A stretch of DNA of 64,000 nt from Rhynchospora pubera (Eukaryota; Streptophyta; Magnoliopsida; Poales; Cyperaceae): NCBI GenBank assembly GCA_028095005.1, contig CM051459.1, positions 280,259,229 to 280,323,228 of the forward strand. The letters are read 5' to 3'. Below the pieces are notes generated by a model. The model saw only the letters and a list, made by a program, of their open reading frames with translations. It did not search any database and was not told where the DNA came from. The translations under genes and the position numbers were made by a program. Positions 56,401 through 64,000 of this stretch are shown here, in pieces (within the stretch, counting starts at the first letter, position 1; the number at the start of each line of letters is the position of its first letter).

Positions 56401-59400
56401 AGTAGACATACAAGTGATACAAGCATTTCATAAAGGCCATAAAATATTTGTAATCTCCTATTCTTTTCGGTTTCCATTGAGACCTCCGATCCGTACGACA
56501 TGTATGAATCCCTGTATTGTCATTTCAACAAAATTTCAAATTATTCCCTTTAAGAACTTATATATAGATGCCCAAATTTAGCAAGCATTTGATACTCGTA
56601 CCTCCTGGTCAAGATAACCTGAAGGTTGTGCCAGAAGTTGTACGTCATAGAAGAAATGTCAAATTCAGGATGCGAGGTCACTTCCAACAGAGCTTGTACA
56701 ATTAGCAAGGCTTCATCAGAGCCTGGTAAACAATATAAACCATTGATATAACAATCAAATGTTCCTCGATTTACTAGTACGCTAAAATAAGGTAAATAAA
56801 TTTCCAACATGGAGCATTGATGATATACTCAATTAGTCGACCTTGATTTTTCAATTGGTTTGCTGCATAATATTAATACTTTAAACACTGGGCAGTAACT
56901 CCATTCAAAAACGACAAAAAATAATGGATTAGAAATACAACAAAGGTTGACAGGCAGGAAGTAGGATAAAGAACATTACCTGTAGCAATCAAGTCAACAT
57001 ATGAATCACCCAGGTCAGCAAATAAACGAGCGATGGCCTTCACGTCTTCTTCATCCTGATAATATAATTATCATTTTATTTTAATGAGTTCAAAGAAAAG
57101 TGACAGCGTGACTCGAATTTTAGGGATGCTTCAGAGTTCAGATAGATTAGTTTAATCATAGCATCAGAGATGATATGAAGCTTGCAATATATACCTTAGA
57201 TTGATCTTTAAGCTGGTCCTTCAGGGCCATGACCCTAGGCACGAGGACATGAATCAGAGGTAACTGGGAACTGATATCAGCTGAATTCTTAGACACTGTG
57301 TAGTGAATCAATTCTGACGTAACTGAACACAACAGAAGACAACAAATTATCAAAATTATATTTAGAAATTACAGCATCATGAGAAAAGCAATACAGATAA
57401 AAATTTTAGAATAAAGAGTAAAAAAACAATTAGCATTCAGCATGTATACAATAAAAGTAGATCTTGCATATTTACATTGATGAGAGATGGCAAACCATTT
57501 TCATTCTTATAAGGCAATTTAACTAATTGATATGCAAGTTTTACCAACAACCTGATTATTCTTCCTACTAGCTTAACACCTCACATGATTTTAGTGTTAC
57601 AACTTACAATTAAAGACCAAAAGAACAGAGACCCTATGCCCACATTACCAATAGATGTTGCAATTTGAAAAGGTAGGGCAGAAGTTTAGGTGCAGTTCAC
57701 AAAACATTCAAATAAAATAAGAAATATAAGATACCATTGACAGCCGCCTCAAGTAGCTGATCTGAGTTGAGGGATGATAGAGCCCCAACAACCAGGGGAT
57801 GCCCCGCAAGCGTGGCTGCAGAGATCCTGAAAGAAGCATACAATTTATTTATTAAAATCTAACAAGAAGGCAAAATGCCAACTTCATTACCAATCTACTA
57901 CAGCTTTCAAAAGATCAAACTCTTTTCAAGCATGCAATTTGTTTATTTATTTATTTCAAAGAGTGGCCGCAGAGATCCTGAAAGCAGCAATGCAATGCAT
58001 TGCTTTAATATCAAACAATAAGGCGAAATTGTCCCAACATCATGACCAACCTAGCACAGCTTCAAATATCAAACCATTTTTAAGCACCATCAAACAAAGC
58101 TTAGTTATAAAAAGCAAAAACATGAACTCTTGAGGATAGAAAGGTACAGCCGTACAGCCATACAGGAATAACAAACAAGTTTAGTTTCTGTGGTAGTATA
58201 TTACAATCCAGAATAAACTGGAAGATTATTATCATTCTAGACACAGTAAGCACTAAAAATTTTACAATTCTAGAAGTAAAAATTTGCAAAATTGGTGATT
58301 AAATGTCATGAAAAAAAAAATGAAGTACAACATTTAACCATATATTAAATTTTGAGTACTGCACAACTTAAGAAAGTTGATCTTCTTGGGTTCCATTATT
58401 AGACAAACCCAAACTTGTTTGGGACTAAAGGCTTTGTTGCACAACATAAGAAAAGGCTTTCTAGGAAGCAAGTTAAATAAAATGGGCACATACCCATGAC
58501 AAAATCGAAGCCAGGAAGCAAAACCATCCAAAACCTGTAAGTAAATTCATTAAGTTTTTTTTTTAAAAAAAAGAAAGTAAGTTTGGGTTTCTATTTTTGC
58601 ACAGTTAAAGCTACATAAAAGCTCTCACCTGCTCTTTCAATTCATCAAAATCCCAGCAAGCAGTCAATAGGGATAAGGCAACTTCTGAGAAGGAAACCAG
58701 CTCCTTTTCAAATTGACGGCGCCTTTCAGGGCGAGCTGCTATTCGATGACTATTTGCTTCCTAAGTGAAAAAAAGGTAACAGGATAAATTGAATTTGAAT
58801 CACATTATGAATTCTCAACATAAATAATATGAAAGAGCAACCGTTTTAAGAAATAGCAATATTACAAATACAATTTCTCTCTGCCATGCAGTAATGAGAA
58901 GACATGAAGGTAGATGACCTAATCAAGCTAATACAAATGATAACCATATTTTCACAAATTGTAAAATTTTTTTTAAGTTTTTTTACTGTCAATCATGCCT
59001 TGGCTCACCCAGTCTCCCTCACAAGATGATGTGGCAATTATTATTTGAATTCACACTTTATAATGTATTTTCCACTAAACTGCTTCAATCATTTGCCCTT
59101 CACACAGCTCACTCCATGCTGGGTGAGCCAAAATTTGCCCATTTCACCCAGCATAGAGTGAATAAATGGTGCACACTTTACACAAGTTTTGTGGTCATTT
59201 GTCAACATCTAGTCAACAATTTATTATAAGATATTTGTTATTACTTTCTAGTTCAAATCTCTTTATAGCTTATACCACAACTTAAGGCTTACTCTTGTCT
59301 GTTGATGGTTGATGCTAAAACAAATATTCTTTCCTTTAATTTTTCCACACATCTTCAATTATTGGCTAGCGAGCAAAAACATTGCCCCAACAGTATTAGG

Positions 59401-60381
59401 TTTTCAAACAATAGAATAAATAAATATGTATATCCTCTTGGGATTCTAACTGTGTAGATTTCATAATTTCATTCTCCAGGATTATTTATACCTGTGGTAA
59501 AACAGTCAATAATTCGAGAAAACTTGGAACAAGTTCAGGCTGTGACTTCATCTCAACACTCAGCCAATTTACAACGCCACCACCTCCCCAATCTTCTACA
59601 GATACATGTACAGCCAAGGCGGCAATCGCAATGCATATCTGAAAAGTTGCCGGTTACTATTTGCAGAAGAGCCAGAATATGATTTGGGTTTGCAACATTA
59701 CAATGCAAATTCAAAAGCTTGGAAAAAAAAAAACAAACCTGTGTTCTGACTTTTGGAGGTCCTTTATTTAGCCTCTTTAGCAATGTCTGTATTTCAAATC
59801 CATCACTTAAAAAGTAAGATGTATAATTATTAATGATCAAGATAGTTTACTAAGGAAAAAAGAAATACACGCTCACATATAATGAATCTCGCAAACCTCC
59901 AAAGGCTTCACCTGGTAGCTCTTCAAAATCTCTTTGTACCTGTATGATCAAAAGCAATTCAAACCAACAAGATGTACAAAATAAACTTGAAATGCCCAAA
60001 AAAGAACATGGTTGTGTAATTTCCTACCTTACTCCTGAGAGTCTGAGAACAAAAAATTAGGGTTTCTATACTGCTGTTCGGATCGTGAAGTAAACTGTCA
60101 GCCACCTGGGCGAAATTCAGTAAATAGTATGATAATTAGAACATTGGAAGTAAGCATTAATATGCTTGAGAACCAGTGAATCACCCAAATTATTCGAGAT
60201 AGCAATTGACATGAAAAAAATTTATCTCACAATAATGTGTGTGAGAGTCAATAAGAACCTGCCAGGCATCAATGGTATGTTGGAAGTCCTGCAGCCAGCG
60301 GTCTGCATCAGCCCGCATTGCATCATTGGTGCCATGATACAGTGCCGCCAATGCATTAATCACCATCTTCTGTGGATCCAT
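50460..60381 (-). CDS. MOS14: Transportin-SR (importin-beta family), MOS14
   Basis: Twenty-seven minus-strand exons close in frame to 957 aa, close to the 958 aa I recall for Arabidopsis MOS14: 60381-60259, 60105-60028, 59939-59877, 59786-59739, 59638-59492, 58760-58629, 58534-58494, 57826-57735, 57322-57195, 57055-56980, 56722-56602, 56511-56412, 55955-55874, 55753-55671, 55584-55471, 55391-55337, 55169-55020, 54707-54584, 54484-54403, 54311-54223, 53889-53815, 53725-53671, 53569-53450, 52310-52218, 52085-51940, 51413-51236, 50738-50460. Hallmarks are ADRWLQDFQHTIDAWQ, KGPPKVRTQ, PEFDISSMTYNFW, RPDIADDCFLLASRC and LEELSDVCRRNRTVQEI. MOS14 carries SR splicing factors into the nucleus and acts in plant immunity. 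Intron 19 needs a GC donor (54402). Exons 8 and 25 have duplicated 3' splice sites. Confidence 0.95.
52045..52155 (-). repeat. 62-bp tandem duplication copying the exon 25 acceptor of MOS14
   Basis: CAGTCATCTGCTATGTCTGG and the next 24 or so bases occur at 52051 and again at 52113, with one mismatch. Each copy holds an AG acceptor plus the first 37 exon bases. Only the acceptor at 52085 keeps the frame. Using the one at 52147 reads into a TAA within 16 codons. Confidence 0.93.
56125..56304. mobile_element. hAT-type MITE, 164 bp, in MOS14 intron 12
   Basis: GCAGAAAC flanks the element at 56125-56132 and 56297-56304, a perfect 8-bp duplication. The element (56133-56296) begins CAGTGTTTTAATACCA and its reverse-complemented end reads CAGTGTTTTCAATACCA. 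Duplication size and terminal C-A-G support hAT. The interior is rich in ACCGG. Confidence 0.93.
57811..58090 (-). repeat. Old tandem duplication copying the exon 8 acceptor of MOS14
   Basis: The segment at about 57811-57940 has a diverged copy at about 57962-58090. Shared pieces in order are GTGGC(T/C)GCAGAGATCCTGAAAG, AAGGC(A/G)AAAT, ACAGCTT and AAGCA. Both copies hold an acceptor (CTTTCAG/GATCTCTGC on the minus strand). Only 57826 keeps the frame; 57977 leads to TGA after a few codons. Confidence 0.75.
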
Positions 60382-61480
60382 CGGGACGGGGCCCACTCAG
60401 TTATTACTATACTGATCTATGTGTAGAATTCAGGAAAGATTAGAATAAATATTAGAGAGAAAAAAATAAGAGCTAATGGTGATGTTTAGGAGAATTAGAG
60501 GGAAAGGCAGGAGAATAGTAAGGACTAAGGATATAGTGGAAATGCTTAGACATGTAAGATGGCTATATAAGCCCATCTACTCCTTGTAATTGGGACATGA
60601 ACATGAATGAAATAAACTTTCTTCGACACTTGTTATCTTCCACTACTGTTTCTCTTTGTTACCTCTGTCCCTCTAGGGTTTTCCTTCAGTACCCTTTTAT
60701 CTAATTGTATGTATCAAATTTATACAAAAACACAAATAATACTACAATTTACCAATTTTTCCCCAACTTACACAAAAACATTCTCAAATCCCAAAAATTT
60801 CAAGATCAATACCCTCAGAAAAATGGTATCACAGCTGTTAATCCTCAAAATGCATATGTTTCACAATATCCATAATAAAGTACTGCTAAAGGGCTTATAC
60901 ACAAGGACCTGATCTTCATGAATTCCGGCTCGCAGGATCAATTACAAAACCAATTAGCAGCTAACTTTTAAAATTACCCAACATCAATGTTAATTAAAAA
61001 AAATTACTATTCTCATGTGTTGGTCATCTATAATGATAACAACAAGTAAAATGTCATTACTACAATTTGGCTATATACAACTCAAATGCTTATTAAATAT
61101 ACTAAAAATCAATATTTCTTAAACCTATCAAATAATTGGTAAACCATGCATGCGCCAATTCATCAAATTTGATTATAACCCTAATTCCATCAGTTAGGAC
61201 CCAATAAAATAATAAACCCTTGTTACTCGAATTTCATGATTTCAGCTAAAGTCACACTCTTTGTACAGATATTACAGTTGAAATTAACTGTCTTACAAAA
61301 TGTTAGTACAAATTTTGTTAAGGCAATGCAAAACCCTAATTCAATCCGATCATCAACTGCAACACGGAATAAAGCAAAAAAACCACAACTTAGCGACACA
61401 AACCTAGAGCACCGAGAAGGAGATATGATGCGCCGAAGAAGGGCTGGTGAAGGGGCGCGATGAAGACCTTCCTCGATTCG
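60382..61480 (-). other. MOS14 5' leader and probable leader intron
   Basis: No coding sequence lies upstream of the ATG. A possible leader exon ends at CTCTAG/GTTTGTG (donor at 61402 on the minus strand), with acceptors available near 60400-60415, which would make a leader intron of about 1 kb. This is inference. An LTR-like stretch lies inside. Confidence 0.35.
60420..60690 (+). repeat. LTR-like fragment in the MOS14 leader region
   Basis: GGCTATATAAGCCCATCTAC followed by TTGTAATTGGGACATGAAC and GAATGAAATAAAC resembles the TATA, start and polyadenylation region of a Copia LTR. No TG...CA boundaries with a target duplication could be fixed. Confidence 0.4.
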
Positions 61481-61522
61481 GAGAGAGAGAGAGAGTGAGT
61501 GTCGGAGAAATAGGTTCTGCTG

Positions 61523-61538
61523 CTTGTGGGCCCACAAG
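61523..61538. promoter_or_regulatory. 16-bp palindrome with site II/TCP core
   Basis: CTTGTGGGCCCACAAG is a perfect palindrome around TGGGCCCA, the site II core common in plant housekeeping promoters and bound by class I TCP factors. It lies about 120 bases upstream of the inferred MOS14 leader exon, in a GA-rich segment. Confidence 0.55.
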
Positions 61539-62686
61539 TGGGGGAGAGAGATAGAGAGAGAGGGTGAGAGTGTAGAGGCGACGATTAGGGAAGAAGATGG
61601 TTGGGACTTGGGAATTGGGGGGATCGGCGGAGAGAGAAACAGGGAGGTCTTGTTCTCAGACGGAGAGAGTACGAGAGTGGGAACTGGAGAGTTCGTGCGT
61701 TCGTATCTGCTGGTACTCGGAGAATAGATCTGGACCGTTCGATCTAAATTTAAGCGCGTTAAAAATCGATCAGCTGCGTGAACATATTTCTTGGTATTAT
61801 AGAATTGATCGTTCTCAGTTTGTATTCATCTCCGTAAGGGCCCAAAGAGATTATTACTCGTTAGGTATGCTAAATTTTTAAGCTCTTCAACAAATTTAAA
61901 TCAGCCTAGAACTACTCTAATTTTAAGTCTAGGCATAAATTTAAAACTAGACTTTAATTTTTTTTTTATAAAAATAAGTCCACACTTGTTTGTACTTGCC
62001 TATAATTGCCTGCCTCCGTCTCCGACTAGCAAAGCTTAATCCAGAAGATAAAGGTATTCTAAAATCCGGACATACATTAAAATTTCAGTACAAAAAAAGA
62101 CATATATATAATGGTTTATTATAAGTTTTCAATATAGAAAAATATATCAAACGTCTCCGACCGATCCATTAAAATTTGTAACGAAAAAACGATCATAAGA
62201 GCATCAGTGGCGGATCTACCACTGGGGCGGGTGGGGCTAGAGCCCCACCTATTTTAAGTTTTTTAAGTTAATAGTGGTCAAAATTGAATAAAGTAATGTT
62301 CAGATATGGCTTTAAATTATATTTTTTGAGTGGTTCATCTATTTTTTTTATAATATGGCTTTAAACTTTATCTTTAGTATTGTATGAGATGGATATATGA
62401 TGAACTTATGTCGGTCCAATGTTTTTATAAATTGAGTACCACTTAAATATTTTTCCTAAATTCGCCACCGAAGAGCATATATTCCAAACGTCTCATATAC
62501 AAAACAATAGCACTTTTCTTATTCTAAGTTGTACAGAAAAAGCATTATTTTGTATCTCTCTGCGTGGCCATGCTCGAGTTGAGCGAGAAACTCATTTTCA
62601 TGTGCGAATACCAACGTTGAATAACCTTGAGAGCTCAATCTATTGAAACCGATTTTATATTATAAATTACACCCTTGCATTGATAC
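61539..62686. other. Upstream region of MOS14 and spacer
   Basis: GA-rich sequence (to about 61700) gives way to AT-rich spacer. No coding or repeat feature was recognised with confidence. Confidence 0.55.
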
Positions 62687-62760
62687 GCTGGAGTAGCTCA
62701 GTTGGTTAGAGCGTGGGGCTGTTAACCTCAAGGTCGAAGGTTCGAGCCCTTCCTCTAGCG
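62687..62760 (+). tRNA. tRNA-Asn (GUU)
   Basis: The 74 bases fold into a full cloverleaf. The 7-bp acceptor stem (62687-62693 with 62753-62759) has one G-U pair, and the discriminator base is G62760. The D arm carries AGTTGGTTA. The anticodon stem (62714-62718 with 62726-62730) holds loop CTGTTAA with anticodon GTT at 62721-62723. The T arm GAAGG/CCTTC has loop TTCGAGC. A TTTT follows at 62763-62766 as polymerase III terminator. A and B boxes are intact, so it is probably a working nuclear tRNA gene. Confidence 0.97.
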
Positions 62761-62762
62761 AA

Positions 62763-62766
62763 TTTT
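62763..62766 (+). terminator. RNA polymerase III T-run after tRNA-Asn
   Basis: A short run of four T begins two bases after the mature tRNA end, the usual minimal polymerase III stop. Confidence 0.6.
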
Positions 62767-63763
62767 GTTTCGTATGAATTTCACAAACATTGAATTTCTT
62801 CCATGGTCTCTTTCTTTTTTTTCTTTTTTTTTTTTTTATAAAGAGGTTCTTCAGATGTTCTTTAATTTTCACTGTTGCTATTGAGGAGTTTTCACTTAAC
62901 AGTTAGCGTTTTAATGAATACAACAGCCATTTAGATTTAATATTGCCATTTTTTTAATCTAATTTTCTATTTTCAACAAAATTTGTTGTTTATTGGATAA
63001 TACTAGATGCATAATTGCGGCTCTGCCGCAACCATAACCTAGCTATGACTTACATGATACATGAAAAATGTTAAATTTATTTTTAGACAAAATCAGATAT
63101 AAACTCTTCTAATCTTTGCTATACGGAAACAAATTCCTGTAATATTTAAAATCGGATATAACCTCTCTAATTTTGAATCGTTTGGTTATAAATTTTTTTC
63201 ACAGTTTTTAATTATATTTTAAGTAAAAAATATATAAAATTCAAAGTTGTGACTATAATACTCCAACTAACCTGCGTTATTTCCCTACCTGTTTGTATCT
63301 CTTCTCTTTCTCTCTGTTTTTCTTTCAGCATGCTTTATTGCCCTCTTCTACTTTTCATTGATAAATAAACAAATTTTGAGCGTAAGCTGAAAGTCTTTTG
63401 TTTCATTTCAAGGTCAGATTGTTGCCTACCGATAAATGCAAATGAATCATATTGTTTCATTATCTGCGATAAAAATAAGTCTCCAAATTGTTCTCGTTAA
63501 TTTAAGCAAAACTATATTTAAGATTATAACTTCATGTGACCTTCTTTATTATGGTATTAATGAACAATGAATATATAATGATGAGAATTGGAATACCACC
63601 AAGAGATGAGAAAAGACAATCTTGGGATTTAGCATTATCTTCATGAAAGATCTTTAGTGGTAAGAAAAGACAAAATCACCATGATAAAAAGTTTCTTGCC
63701 GACTTGGTAACAAAATACAAAAAAAATCTAAAAAAAATGATTTGAGATTTCATATATATCTAT
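62767..63763. other. Gene-free spacer
   Basis: AT-rich sequence with a long T-run near 62814-62838. Nothing else was recognised. Confidence 0.6.
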
Positions 63764-64000
63764 AGAGGATGGCTAACGCGCCATCGATGGCACGTGCCAT
63801 CAACTTTCTATCGACTCATTTTTTCGAGATCCAAAATTCAAACGGTCGATCCAAACCGTTCAAGTTGATCACAATATTGAAATACCCTTAGAGACCAAAT
63901 TTTATAATTTTTCAAATTATTTTGCTATTTATTATGATATTTTCAAATTGGAGGGCCTGAAATTACTCTAATCGTAATGTTTTTAAAAGTATCACAATAA
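63764..64000. mobile_element. Mutator-type MITE related to 42755-43142, cut by window end
   Basis: The left end GGATGGCTAACGCGCCATC resembles the GCTAG terminus of the earlier element. The interior phrase AAACGGTCGATCCAAACCG is identical and is followed by TCAAGTTGATC versus TCAATATGATC. The right end lies beyond the window. Confidence 0.65.

Noticed and set aside
60382..60396. Alternative MOS14 start five codons upstream (MGPVPM)
   Set aside because: Possible, but the leader there has acceptor-like sequence and the internal MDPQKM start is closer to the family N-terminus. Not decisive.
1..64000. CRISPR array, operon or bacterial-type defence system
   Set aside because: The window is plant nuclear DNA with intron-bearing genes, and no spaced direct-repeat array was seen.

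Overview
The window is nuclear DNA from a flowering plant, very probably a core eudicot. The genes have plant intron-exon structures and belong to plant-specific families (Q-type C2H2 zinc finger, PsbP-domain lumenal protein, ABCB6/ABCB20-type transporter, SLOW GREEN 1-like TPR protein, MOS14-type importin). The spacers are AT-rich and full of plant Copia, hAT, Mutator-type and SINE insertions. I cannot name the species. Exon models were built by hand from splice-site and reading-frame logic; every one closes in frame.

Layout. 1-5036: 3' part of a Ty1/Copia retrotransposon (gag, protease-integrase, RT-RNase H, 3' LTR) with broken reading frames and an unusual GC-rich repeat module scattered through it. 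5037-15960: a gene-free transposon graveyard holding fold-back MITEs, a solo LTR nested inside a MITE, two tiny poly(A) retro-insertions, and a hAT MITE with a perfect 8-bp target duplication. 16103-16630: an intronless ZAT-type zinc-finger repressor (+). 18420-25430: a 22-exon kinesin-5 (+, 1054 aa). 26159-27485: a NOSIP/CSU1-type RING protein (+, 308 aa). 28161-29662: a Tat-targeted PsbP-domain lumenal protein (+, 230 aa). 30205-38035: an 11-exon full-size ABC transporter of the ABCB6/ABCB20 type (-, 1387 aa), convergent with the PsbP gene. 38036-44400: a second gene-free stretch with two SINEs, a Mutator-type MITE and two clusters of transcription-factor motifs. 44482-44899: a 73-aa three-exon plant-specific protein (+). 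47198-48211: an intronless chloroplast TPR protein (+). 50460-60381: a 27-exon transportin-SR/MOS14 gene (-, 957 aa). 62687-62760: tRNA-Asn(GUU) (+). 63764-64000: start of another MITE.

These are unlinked housekeeping and regulatory genes, not a pathway cluster. Mitosis (kinesin-5), ubiquitin/light signalling (CSU1 type), the thylakoid lumen (PPD4 type, SG1 type), auxin-type export (ABCB6/20 type) and nuclear import of splicing factors (MOS14) sit side by side. The observations most worth a second look are the dispersed TTCGGCC hairpin modules in the Copia element, two independent tandem duplications in MOS14 that each copy a 3' splice site and would create premature stops if used, three near-empty poly(A) insertions with 13-15 bp target duplications, and two GC-AG introns that the reading frame requires.
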